Shown in pieces: positions 16,839-25,038 of a stretch of DNA of 64,000 nucleotides. The stretch comes from Algoriphagus terrigena DSM 22685. Its GTDB lineage: Bacteria > Bacteroidota > Bacteroidia > Cytophagales > Cyclobacteriaceae. The translations under genes and the position numbers were made by a program. The notes beneath the pieces were generated by a model. It searched no databases and had not been told where the DNA came from. It was given only the letters and a program-made list of their open reading frames with translations. Where the stretch lies: contig NZ_AUBW01000010.1 in assembly GCF_000429445.1 (NCBI RefSeq), positions 62,001 to 126,000 on the forward strand, written 5' to 3'. Position 1 is the first letter of the stretch. The number at the start of each line of letters is the position of its first letter.

Positions 16839-17585
16839 TCAAGGTTTTAGATAGGGAACCAACTCAGGCAACTCGCGCTTCAGTTCTTCCACCGCCAAAT
16901 CGGCGACCTTAAAAGCTCCGGTTGGACTGAGGTGCGTGTTGTCCTCGGTTCCCTTCGGAAACTTGTCGTAGTCCCCCGGCTTGTAGTGAAGAAAAAGCTC
17001 CTTGGATTTCTCCTGTCCAAACTGCTCTATCACCTCCACAGTCTTGGCGTGAAGGTCAAAAAGTGGCACGTCCAGCTGCTCGGCGACTTCCCGCACCACC
17101 ACCGAATAGCGGCCGTGACTGTCGGTCAGGACTCCATTTTCATCAAAGCTCCTGCGGGAAATCGGCGTCGCCAAGACAGGTTTTCCACCCTTGGCTCGAA
17201 CTTCCTCCACAAAGCGGGTGAGGTTGTCCCGATAGTTCGAATCCGCAAAGGCATAGCGATCTTCTGAATTAATCTTTTGATCGTTGTGCCCAAACTCTAT
17301 GATCACGTAATCGCCTGGCTTGAGTCGCTCCATCACGGTATCCCAGCGTCCTTCTGCACGGAAACTTTTGGTGCTGCGTCCGTTCATCGCATGGTTTTCG
17401 AAGCGGATTCCTGCTTTGAAATAAAGCGGAAAAACCTGTCCCCAGCCTTTTTCAGGGTTGCTTCCGGTGTAAGGTTTGTCAGCCATCGTCGAATCTCCCA
17501 CCAGGAAAAAAGTGATCTCCCCTCCAACTGAATTCCAATAAAGCAACGAAGCTGAAAATAGCAAACTCAACAAAAGCCCCTTCAT
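16839..17585 (-). CDS. Rhamnogalacturonan acetylesterase-like SGNH hydrolase (CE12), copy 3 of 3
   Basis: A 248-residue SGNH esterase with a short signal peptide (MKGLLLSLLFSASLLYW). Blocks are FLVGDSTMADKP, MNGRSTKSFRAEGRW, IEFGHNDQKI and DNTHLSPTGAFKV. Residues GKPVLATPISRR and DNGVLTDSHGRY-like spacing follow the classical CE12 rhamnogalacturonan acetylesterase pattern more closely than copies 1 and 2. It is first of the three in transcription order, 117 nt after the GH28 stop, with a structured intergenic repeat in that gap. Confidence 0.87.
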   Translation of the reverse strand: MKGLLLSLLFSASLLYWNSVGGEITFFLVGDSTMADKPYTGSNPEKGWGQVFPLYFKAGIRFENHAMNGRSTKSFRAEGRWDTVMERLKPGDYVIIEFGHNDQKINSEDRYAFADSNYRDNLTRFVEEVRAKGGKPVLATPISRRSFDENGVLTDSHGRYSVVVREVAEQLDVPLFDLHAKTVEVIEQFGQEKSKELFLHYKPGDYDKFPKGTEDNTHLSPTGAFKVADLAVEELKRELPELVPYLKP

Positions 17586-17599
17586 ATGAATACAACTTG

Positions 17600-17700
17600 T
17601 TTTTTAAAGGCCATATAGCCTGTCCCGATTTTTCTTCGGGAGAATCTCGCATGGCTGATGCTGATCCAATTGTGAAACGGGTTCGTCATGCTCGATTTCA
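17600..17700. repeat. Structured interspersed repeat, copy A
   Basis: About 100 nt between the GH28 stop and CE12 copy 3. It shares with copy B (37825-37920) a T-run, the block GGCCAnATAGCCTGTCCCGA, a hairpin TCCCGA/TCGGGA (17623-17628 with 17636-17641), the block GAGAAT, and a final stem closing on CATGnnCnATTTCA. The long stem is formed by AATC...GCATG (17643-17653) with CATGC...GATT (17687-17697). It begins 2 nt from the upstream gene's stop. It may act as an mRNA-stabilising element, attenuator or REP-like mobile unit. Confidence 0.65.
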
Positions 17701-17702
17701 TC

Positions 17703-19370
17703 TTACTTGAGTTTGACTTCGCCTTCCAATCCTTTTCCGATCGAGACCTTCGCCGGATCAGAAAAGTCTTTTTGATCCAGTTGGACATTGGAAGACCTGC
17801 CCAAGACTTTGACCGCAGGCTTGCCGTTTTCTCCGAAAGAGAATCCTTCTACCTTGATATCCTGGCTATTGTAGATCGTCAGCGGCGTGTCTTCAGAGAT
17901 CACGCGGACGTTCACAAACTCAAGCCCTTCCCCATCGATTACAGTGATGCCTTTTTTGGCCTGCAAAAGCGAATTTTCCAGACGGACATTCTCCAGCTTC
18001 ATCTCCGGCAAACCCATAAAAGACGCCGAAATCTCCGAATTCGTCACCGTGATGTTTTTCATAAAAATGTTTCTGAAAACAGGCGTTTCCTCGGTCACAG
18101 GCACCAAATTTTCCTGTCTGGCCTCGTCGTCCGCACTTTGGTCTTCCTCGATCACCGGGCTGTTCCCGGTGTAAAACATATTGAATCCGATCGCCTCGGT
18201 TGGGATGTTGATCATGTTGATGTCCGAAATCCAGATGTTTTCGACCACGCCGCCACGACCGCGGGTGCTCTTGAAGCGAAGGCCGATGTCGGTTCCGATG
18301 AAGGTGCAGGCCGACACGTGCATGTTTCGCACGCCGCTCGACATCTCACTTCCAACCGTCACGCCGCCGTGGCCGTGATAGACGACGTTGTTTTTGATGA
18401 TCACATTTTCGGTAGGAATCGCGCGGTCGCGGCCGTCTTTGTCCTTGCCGGACTTGATGCAGATCGCATCGTCACCGACATCAAAGGTATTGTTGTAGAT
18501 CAATGCGTTTTTGCAGGATTCCAAGTCCAAGCCGTCACCATTTTGGGAAAACCATGGATTGCGAACGCTCAGATTGCGGATGATCACATCCTCGCTCATC
18601 AGCGGATGGATGTTCCAGGCCGGGGAGTTTTGGAAAGTCGGCCCGTCGAGCAGCACGCGTTTGCTTTCCCGGATGCTCACCATGACAGGACGAAGGAAAT
18701 CTTTCATCTTCTCCAGCTCCGCGCGGTCTTTGGTATCCGGCACGTTGAAGGAAGAACTTGCTTTGTATCCATCCAAAAATGATTGAGACGGGTACCAATT
18801 GGAGCCCTCGACGATCCCACCGGACTTGACCAACTTCTTCCATTGATCCTCGGTCATCTTGCCTTTTTTTACACTTCTCCACGCCTCGCCACTTCCGTCA
18901 ATCGTCCCTTTGCCAGTGATGGCAATGTTTTCGACTTGGTAGGCATTGATTGGCGACTGGCAACGAATCGTATTCAGGCCTTCAAAGCTGGTTTCGACTA
19001 GCGGATAGTCGTCTTTGTCCTTGGAGAAAATGATCAACGAGCCATCCTCCAGATGCAGGTTGACATTACTTAGAAGCGTGATCGGCCCGGTAAGCCATAC
19101 CCCTCGCGGCACGACAACTTTCCCGCCGCCTTTGCCATTCACTGCCTCGATCGCAGCTTTGAAAGCAGCAGAGTTTTTGGTCATGCCATCGCCTACTGCC
19201 CCGTATTCCTCGATGCTTTTCGACAGATCGGGAAAGCTCGTCTCCTTGACCTTCGGCATGTCAAATTCGATTCCTTCGTAAACCTCTTGGTCAGAAATCT
19301 GGGCTTCTGCTGTAAAATTTAAAAGCAAGGCCATCCCCAAGGCGGCTCCCAGCTGAATGATTCTTTTCAT
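17703..19370 (-). CDS. Glycoside hydrolase family 28 polygalacturonase-type enzyme
   Basis: Hydrolyses alpha-1,4-galacturonan or rhamnogalacturonan linkages. The 555-residue protein has a signal peptide (1-23, AEAQ) and an N-terminal EYGAVGDGMTKNSAAF motif typical of exo-acting bacterial GH28 enzymes. The catalytic blocks are NGDGLDLESC (277-286; Asp279/Asp282), VGDDAICIKSGKD (298-310; Asp300/Asp301), HGHGGVTVGSE (332-342) and RFKS (365-368), equivalent to the classical NTDG, GDD, GHG and RIK motifs. A non-conserved stretch near 420 (EEDQSADDEARQENL) is an acidic insertion. It is longer than fungal endo-enzymes, in line with exo-polygalacturonases. It lies 22 nt after GH43 in the enzyme operon. 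Confidence 0.92.
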   Translation of the reverse strand: MKRIIQLGAALGMALLLNFTAEAQISDQEVYEGIEFDMPKVKETSFPDLSKSIEEYGAVGDGMTKNSAAFKAAIEAVNGKGGGKVVVPRGVWLTGPITLLSNVNLHLEDGSLIIFSKDKDDYPLVETSFEGLNTIRCQSPINAYQVENIAITGKGTIDGSGEAWRSVKKGKMTEDQWKKLVKSGGIVEGSNWYPSQSFLDGYKASSSFNVPDTKDRAELEKMKDFLRPVMVSIRESKRVLLDGPTFQNSPAWNIHPLMSEDVIIRNLSVRNPWFSQNGDGLDLESCKNALIYNNTFDVGDDAICIKSGKDKDGRDRAIPTENVIIKNNVVYHGHGGVTVGSEMSSGVRNMHVSACTFIGTDIGLRFKSTRGRGGVVENIWISDINMINIPTEAIGFNMFYTGNSPVIEEDQSADDEARQENLVPVTEETPVFRNIFMKNITVTNSEISASFMGLPEMKLENVRLENSLLQAKKGITVIDGEGLEFVNVRVISEDTPLTIYNSQDIKVEGFSFGENGKPAVKVLGRSSNVQLDQKDFSDPAKVSIGKGLEGEVKLK

Positions 19371-19392
19371 GATATCTTGAGTTTATTGTTGT

Positions 19393-21033
19393 CTATTTTT
19401 CAAATCGAAACCAGTCCACATCGGCAAAGCCGCTGTCGTTCGTTTGGGTATTTCTTGTCGCAAAAAGGCCGACTTTGGCTCCAATCCACTTGCCCGGAAC
19501 TGCCTTAAAGGTCTCTCCGATCTCGGTGAACTTCACGCCGTCCTCAGAAAAAGAAAAGCTGCAAGCAGCACCCTTGCCTACTTTGATCCGAAGCTGTACT
19601 TCATTGCCATCCAATTTCGTGATTTGCTTTTTGGATTCCGTCTTGCCGTGTTCTGCATCCAGACAGGTGACATAGTTTAGATAAATCCCGTCTTCCCCAC
19701 TTTCCAAAGCCAGATAGGCATAACTCATGCCCATTACGATCAACCCTGCCTGCTCATTTTTTAGCTTGGGATTTGGGGTAAATTTCAGTGAAGTAGTTGT
19801 CGTAAATTCCTGAGCGGGAAACTTCTGGAGCAGTAGATTTGGTGCATACCAGAGATTTTTGGCTCCTTCGGGAAGCTTTGCCGTAAAGAGCCTCAGCTTT
19901 CCCTCAGCCGGATTGGCAAAGGCCCAAGTCGCCTCGGGATTGGCTTGCCACTGCCACTGCAGCCCGATATCCTCTCCATCAAACTCATCGGAATCGGGAG
20001 GAGTAGCGATGCCAGCTTTGGCACTTACGTTTGGTTTCTTGCGCCTAAATACCGGCTGCCCAGTCCCATCCCCATCGGGATCTTCACCCATGGTCGGCCA
20101 GTCGTTTTTCCAAACCATCGGCTGTAAATGTGTGATCCGCCCGTAAGCCTCCACGTCCTGAAAGTGCACAAACCAATCCTCTCCCTGACCCGTATCGATC
20201 CAGGCGCCCTGATGCGGGCCGTTGATTTGAGTATTTCCTTGTGCCAAAGAAATGTGCTCCTCGTAGGGCCCGTAAGGGGTTTTGGAACGTAAGATCAGCT
20301 GCCAGCCTGTGGCAACTCCTCCCGCCGGAGCAAAGATGTAGTAGTAGCCGTTTCTCTTGTAAAACTTCGTCCCCTCCACAGTCGGATGGGCGTCGTGTCC
20401 GTCAAAGACCATCTTGCCTGCTCCGGTCGTCTTGGTTCCTTCCCAATTCATCGGCTTCACCACAAGAACGCTCTTAATACCGGCGCGACTTCCCGCAAAA
20501 GCATGGGATAAGTAGGCCTTCCCGTCTTCATCCCAAAGCGGGCAAGGATCGATCAGGCCCTTTCCGGCCTCCACGAGTACCGGCTCGTCCCATTCCCCAA
20601 GCGGATCTTTGGTTTTCACCATGTAAATCCCAAAATCCGGATCACCCCAATAGATATAATACTCGCCCTCATGATAGCGGATGGACGGAGCCCAAACTCC
20701 ATTTCCATGCTGAGGTTTGGAGAAGTGATCCAACGGCACCTGCCTCGGAAGGGCATAATTCACCAATGTCCAGTTCACCAGATCCTTGGAATGCAAGATT
20801 GGTAATCCCGGCACGGCATTGAAACTGGAGGCGGTCATGTAAAAATCCTCTCCCACGCGTACCACGTCCGGATCGGAGTAGTCTGCATGAAGAATGGGAT
20901 TGATGTAGGTGCCGTCGCCTTGGTCGGCTACCCAGACTTGGGAGATTTGTTGATTTTGCTGCGCAAAAGCTTGGGGCGCAAAGGCCGCCGTCAAACTGAG
21001 CAAAGCTGCGCATGGAATGGTACTGAACTTCAC
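19393..21033 (-). CDS. Glycoside hydrolase family 43 arabinofuranosidase/xylosidase
   Basis: Removes arabinose or xylose side chains, probably from rhamnogalacturonan-I branches or xylogalacturonan. It has 546 residues: signal peptide 1-24 (QAFAQ), five-bladed propeller about 40-340, and a C-terminal concanavalin-like sandwich about 350-546 of the kind found in GH43 subfamilies with beta-xylosidase/arabinofuranosidase activity. Probable catalytic residues are Asp54 in YSDPDVV (base), Asp162 in LIDPCPLWDEDG (pKa modulator) and Glu220 in HPTVEGTKFYK (acid). The start codon is GTG at 21033, three bases after the CE8 stop; no better start keeps the signal peptide. Confidence 0.88.
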   Translation of the reverse strand: MKFSTIPCAALLSLTAAFAPQAFAQQNQQISQVWVADQGDGTYINPILHADYSDPDVVRVGEDFYMTASSFNAVPGLPILHSKDLVNWTLVNYALPRQVPLDHFSKPQHGNGVWAPSIRYHEGEYYIYWGDPDFGIYMVKTKDPLGEWDEPVLVEAGKGLIDPCPLWDEDGKAYLSHAFAGSRAGIKSVLVVKPMNWEGTKTTGAGKMVFDGHDAHPTVEGTKFYKRNGYYYIFAPAGGVATGWQLILRSKTPYGPYEEHISLAQGNTQINGPHQGAWIDTGQGEDWFVHFQDVEAYGRITHLQPMVWKNDWPTMGEDPDGDGTGQPVFRRKKPNVSAKAGIATPPDSDEFDGEDIGLQWQWQANPEATWAFANPAEGKLRLFTAKLPEGAKNLWYAPNLLLQKFPAQEFTTTTSLKFTPNPKLKNEQAGLIVMGMSYAYLALESGEDGIYLNYVTCLDAEHGKTESKKQITKLDGNEVQLRIKVGKGAACSFSFSEDGVKFTEIGETFKAVPGKWIGAKVGLFATRNTQTNDSGFADVDWFRFEK

Positions 21034-21036
21034 TTT

Positions 21037-22020
21037 TTACTTGTTGTATTTTTTGATAATCGCCAGAGGATCCCATTGGTCTGCCCCAGACAAAACATGC
21101 TGAATCGTATATTTTTCCGCTTCCACCGCGGAAAGCTGATGAGACCAGCCCACCCGGGTAGAAGGAGAAGCTCCCTGCCCGGTTGAATTAAACTCCGCAT
21201 AGAAAGCGGTCTTCTCAGCATCGGGCTTGCTCCAATTGTGCCAGCCTTCCGGCTTGATGTGGGCGCCCATTTCTGTGTTGATTAAAACCGTCTGCGCAAA
21301 ATCACGCCAAGGTCGGCCGAGGTACACGGAGTTTTCGGGAGAATCCCCGGTCAGCTTGCAGTTCAAAAACACAAAGCCGAAAGGGGTTCCCTCATTGGTT
21401 GATGCCGCGGTCACATAGCCTGAAGGGCCTTTGGAGTAGATTTCGCAGTTTTCGAAAAAAGCCGTCGACCAACCGAAGATAAAATCAACCGTGCCCTCAA
21501 TGTAGCAGTCTTTGTAGTACTGGCGGCTTCGGTCTCCCTGAGGATAAAGTGTATCCTGAAAACCCAGAAAGCGACAGTTTTCGAAGACGACTTTGTCGCC
21601 TGTTACCCGAACTGCCACAGCCTGGCCGACTGGGCCTGCGGAGTTTTCAAAGGTGATGTTTTTTGCAAAAAACCCATCGCCAAAGACGAAGAAACTGGTA
21701 GAACCCGTGGTTCCCATTTCCTCACCAAACCGGTTTTTCTTCTGGGCAAAGTCATCGTGGGTCACGATCGTCGTCTTCGGATCTTCTCCGATCAAAGTCA
21801 CGTTTGTCTTGGACGAAGCCAAGACCAATTTCTCTTTGTAAACACCTGGCTTGAGCAGGATCCGCGTCTCGTTTTTGCGGAAATCCGGCACTGCATCAAA
21901 GGCCTCTTGCACAGTTTGGAAGTCACCCGAACCATCTTTTGCCACTGTAAAATCAAAATCCTGACTTTGCGCCAGCAATGACGCCAGGCACAAAGCCAGA
22001 ACAAGTATTATTCTATTCAT
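21037..22020 (-). CDS. Pectin methylesterase, carbohydrate esterase family 8
   Basis: De-methylates homogalacturonan so that PL1 and GH28 can attack it. The 327-residue protein has a signal peptide (1-19, LLAQSQ) and a complete CE8 set: GPVGQAVAV, LGFQDTLYPQG (Gln/Asp), GTVDFIFGWS (second Asp), YLGRPWRDFAQ (Arg/Trp). The C-terminal WSHQLSAVEAEKYTIQHVL is the usual helix. It resembles the CE8 half of the fusion gene at 13306-15195 but lacks the second domain. It lies 3 nt from both neighbours, so it is tightly packed between GH105 and GH43. Confidence 0.93.
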   Translation of the reverse strand: MNRIILVLALCLASLLAQSQDFDFTVAKDGSGDFQTVQEAFDAVPDFRKNETRILLKPGVYKEKLVLASSKTNVTLIGEDPKTTIVTHDDFAQKKNRFGEEMGTTGSTSFFVFGDGFFAKNITFENSAGPVGQAVAVRVTGDKVVFENCRFLGFQDTLYPQGDRSRQYYKDCYIEGTVDFIFGWSTAFFENCEIYSKGPSGYVTAASTNEGTPFGFVFLNCKLTGDSPENSVYLGRPWRDFAQTVLINTEMGAHIKPEGWHNWSKPDAEKTAFYAEFNSTGQGASPSTRVGWSHQLSAVEAEKYTIQHVLSGADQWDPLAIIKKYNK

Positions 22021-22023
22021 GGG

Positions 22024-23244
22024 TTACTTTTTGATTGCCTCGTATTGCAATGAAGCGAGAATAAACGGGCCGACGCCTTTGGGGTCGTTGTCTCGGATGA
22101 TCTCACCGACATAGTATTCGTAGCTGCCGTCCCGGTACGGAGTGCCACCCAACCCTGCGACACCGCAGACTTTCGTGATAGTCAGGCTGCCGTCAGGATT
22201 CTCCACGATGAATTTCTTGATCAAACCTTCGTATGCTTTGAGTCCATTTTGCAGGTCTTCCTGATCCAGATATCCTTTGGCAGCGCCTTTGAGTAGGAAA
22301 TAAGTAAACATGGACGAAGCCGAGGCTTCCAGATAATTTCCCTCCCGAGTACCCTGATCTACGACCTGGTACCACACGCCTTCAGGCGACTGATACCGGG
22401 CGATTCCTTTGGCCAATTTCTGAGCTATGGTGATGATTTCGCCTCTCTTTGGATGATCCGCCGGAAGAAAATCCAGCACATCGACCAAAGCCATGGCGTA
22501 CCAGCCAATGCTTCTACCCCAATAGTTGGTCGAAAGACCCGTGGCGGGATCGGCCCACTTTTGGGATTTGCTCTCGTCGTACGCATGGTGGTAGAGACCT
22601 GTCTCCGGGCTGTAGCCGTACTTATCCATCAGCAAAATCTGATTGGCTACATCATCGAAAAGTGCAGGTTCATCAAACGTGGCCGCATACTGCGCCAAAA
22701 ACGGGGAACCCATGTAGAGTCCATCCAGCCACATCTGATGCGGATAGACCTTCTTGTGCCAAAAGCCGCCCTCGGAATTCCTTGGATGATTGCGCATCTG
22801 ATCCCGGAGCTCGTCGATGGCCAGTTTGTACTGAGGTTCGCTGGTTTCCTGGTACAGGTTGATCAGAAACTTGCCGCCATTCACGCGGTCTATATTGAAA
22901 TCGGTCTTCTTATATGTCAGGATATTTCCAGCCGAATCCACCATAAAATCTGCGAAACGCTTGGTGTACTCCAGGTATTTTTTATCGCCGTATTGCTTGT
23001 AGACAGCCTGCATCGAGTTCATGATCAGCCCGTGGGTGTATTCCCATTTGGGCTTTGCGTTGAAGTCGAGCGACCAGCCCTCGGGATTTCGGGCGATTTC
23101 AGAATCCGCCATTCGTTCGGAATAGGGCTTGACTTCTTCGGCTTCTGGGACTTTCTCCTCCTGCGTCTTTTGACCACAGGAACTCAGCCAAAACACTGTG
23201 ATCAGAAGCAAGAGCGATTGAATGGGGATAGTTGTTTTTTTCAT
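22024..23244 (-). CDS. Unsaturated rhamnogalacturonyl hydrolase-like lipoprotein, GH105
   Basis: Releases the 4,5-unsaturated uronic acid from the ends left by pectate or rhamnogalacturonan lyases, by hydration of the double bond. The start is the ATG at 23244 (406 residues); a TTG 14 codons upstream would spoil the signal. Lipobox WLSSC (Cys23). The alpha/alpha-barrel shows KWEYTHGLIMNSM, GGFWHKKVYPHQMWLDGLYMG (split here at the conserved Asp in MWLDG, the likely acid), WADPATGLSTNYWGRSIGWY and GYLEASASSMF-like EGNYLEASASSM. The lipobox is followed by GQKTQEE rather than an acidic patch, so periplasmic facing is as likely as surface. Confidence 0.9.
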   Translation of the reverse strand: MKKTTIPIQSLLLLITVFWLSSCGQKTQEEKVPEAEEVKPYSERMADSEIARNPEGWSLDFNAKPKWEYTHGLIMNSMQAVYKQYGDKKYLEYTKRFADFMVDSAGNILTYKKTDFNIDRVNGGKFLINLYQETSEPQYKLAIDELRDQMRNHPRNSEGGFWHKKVYPHQMWLDGLYMGSPFLAQYAATFDEPALFDDVANQILLMDKYGYSPETGLYHHAYDESKSQKWADPATGLSTNYWGRSIGWYAMALVDVLDFLPADHPKRGEIITIAQKLAKGIARYQSPEGVWYQVVDQGTREGNYLEASASSMFTYFLLKGAAKGYLDQEDLQNGLKAYEGLIKKFIVENPDGSLTITKVCGVAGLGGTPYRDGSYEYYVGEIIRDNDPKGVGPFILASLQYEAIKK

Positions 23245-23276
23245 AGCGCTGAAACAAAAAGGCAAATTAGTAAAAT

Positions 23277-23299
23277 GACCCTGCAAACGATGCAGGGTC
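23277..23299 (-). terminator. Hairpin between SusD 2 and GH105
   Basis: GACCCTGCA (23277-23285) and TGCAGGGTC (23291-23299) form a perfect 9-bp stem with a 5-nt loop. On the minus strand it lies 28 nt past the SusD 2 stop and is followed by ATTTTACTAATTTG, a weak T-run. Such hairpins after susCD are commonly partial terminators or mRNA 3' protectors that keep SusCD levels above those of the downstream enzymes. The centre also reads TGCATCGTTTGCA, one base short of the operator consensus. Confidence 0.55.
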
Positions 23300-23326
23300 G
23301 ATATTTAAGGATTTAGGGGCGAATTA

Positions 23327-25009
23327 TCAGAGATATCCTTCGTTTTGGGTAAATTCATCTTTGTTTGAAATGGCATCCAGTTGCGCCTGTGGAATGGGCC
23401 GCAGGTTGTGGAAAGGCTGGATATTCGCCGCTGCGTCAGGGTTATAGAGTTTGACTCGTTCCACAAGTTTTCCGGTTCGCTTCAGATCAAACCATCGGAT
23501 TTGCTCACCGGCAAATTCCCGGGCTTTTTCATCCAAGATCAGGTCGATGGTCATCTCTCCCGCTTCCACCTCCATGTCAGCTTCATGCCCCGGATAAGCC
23601 GCTCTTCTGCGGATCGCATTGAAATATTCGACAGATTCGGAGGCATTGCCCAGATTAAGCTCCGCCTCTGCCACGATCATATACATCTCAGCCAAGCGGA
23701 TGACAAAAGCATCCCGCAATCCCTGCTGCTGCGCAACCGTCTGGCGGGTAGGCTCGAGAAACTTCTTCAAAGAGATGTATCGGTCTCTGACACGCGGAGA
23801 TCCGTCTGGATTGTAGGTTCGGTTACGGTCAATTATCGTGTACGGAAGCGCATCTTTCTCTGCATCTGTGAGCGGATATTTGGTAGCGAAGATAGCCGTA
23901 TCCCCTGCGGCGAATGTGACCGATTTGGTCTCAGATCCGGTGGTAAGAGGAAGATTGTAGGTGCCTGGTTTATTGCTCTTCCATACGGTCTGGAAGGTCG
24001 TATGATAGCGACTGTCCATGGTCTCGTCAAATAAATCCAACAGGAAAGTCGTAGGCATAAATCTGGCAAAAGGCCTTCCGTTTTCGATATCACGTGACAT
24101 TCCCGGCAATTGATCATAGGTCATCAGGTAGAACAAGTGAGAGTTGTTTCCGCCGTCTCTCAGGAGAATATTGCCATCAGGAGATTCCAACTCCCGGTTC
24201 AGAATCAGATCCGCAGTGAAGTTAACCACCCAGATAGCTTCTGAATTTCGGACATTGGAAATATCCCACAGCTCCTCGTAGGAATCTACCAGAGAAAATC
24301 CATAGCTGTCAATCACCTTTTTGGCCAGCTGTGACGCTTCTTGGTTATTGCCACGGGTTAGATGCATCCGGGCGGTGAAAGCCTCGGCTGCGGGCTTGGT
24401 TACTCTACCGTACTGGCCGGTCGTCTCAGGCAGATTATCAATTGCAAACTGCAAATCGGCAAAAATCTGCGTGTAAAAATCCTCAACAGAACTTCGGGTG
24501 GCCGTCGTCTGCACCTCCGTCACTTCCTCAAGAGACAAATGCACACCGCCCCAAGTTTCTACAATATGCCAGAGATAAAACGCTCTCAAAAACCGGACTT
24601 CAGCAAGTCGCAGTGTCTTTAGCTCATCTGAAAGCGGAGACTCAGGGATCCTGCCCACGGCAGCATTTGTGGCATTCAGCGCGGAATAGAGACGGGTCCA
24701 ATAGAAATTTATCTGGCCATTTTGACCACTTAGATCCGCGTTGTACAAGGCCAGCGGAGGATTTTCCATGCCATTGGCCCGAGTGAAAATATCCGTACCC
24801 AGGTCGGACAGGGTGATTCCGTGTTCTTTCCCATACCAAAAACGCATCGGTGTATAGCAGGAGTTGACCAGTGCTTCGATCCCTTCACCAGTCACGTAAT
24901 AGCCGTCGGCGGTGAGGCCTGTTTTGTTATCCTCTTCGAGAAAATCCGAACAGGAAGTCATCCCGGCGGTCATGCTCAGGGCGAGTAGTATTTTGCAAAT
25001 ATTCTTCAT
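23327..25009 (-). CDS. SusD/RagB family outer-membrane glycan-binding lipoprotein (pair 2)
   Basis: Partner of SusC 2. The ATG at 25009 gives 560 residues (a TTG at 25018 is the other choice). Lipobox MTSC (Cys20) followed by SDFLEEDN. SusD hallmarks: RLAEVRFLRAFYLWHIVETWGG near residue 135 (shown as a range; compare AEARFLRAxYYFxLVxxYG), and the C-terminal LILDEKAREFAGEQIRWFDLKR and NPDAAANIQPFHNLRPIP. It follows SusC 2 after 29 nt. It differs clearly in sequence from SusD 1, so the two pairs probably import different pectin oligomers. Confidence 0.93.
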   Translation of the reverse strand: MKNICKILLALSMTAGMTSCSDFLEEDNKTGLTADGYYVTGEGIEALVNSCYTPMRFWYGKEHGITLSDLGTDIFTRANGMENPPLALYNADLSGQNGQINFYWTRLYSALNATNAAVGRIPESPLSDELKTLRLAEVRFLRAFYLWHIVETWGGVHLSLEEVTEVQTTATRSSVEDFYTQIFADLQFAIDNLPETTGQYGRVTKPAAEAFTARMHLTRGNNQEASQLAKKVIDSYGFSLVDSYEELWDISNVRNSEAIWVVNFTADLILNRELESPDGNILLRDGGNNSHLFYLMTYDQLPGMSRDIENGRPFARFMPTTFLLDLFDETMDSRYHTTFQTVWKSNKPGTYNLPLTTGSETKSVTFAAGDTAIFATKYPLTDAEKDALPYTIIDRNRTYNPDGSPRVRDRYISLKKFLEPTRQTVAQQQGLRDAFVIRLAEMYMIVAEAELNLGNASESVEYFNAIRRRAAYPGHEADMEVEAGEMTIDLILDEKAREFAGEQIRWFDLKRTGKLVERVKLYNPDAAANIQPFHNLRPIPQAQLDAISNKDEFTQNEGYL

Positions 25010-25038
25010 GGTTTTCAAATTTTGGGTTTTAGAAAAAA

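Noticed and set aside
17582..17788. 68-codon minus-strand frame between GH28 and CE12 copy 3
   Set aside because: It runs through the end of GH28 in another frame and through the structured repeat; no conserved features.
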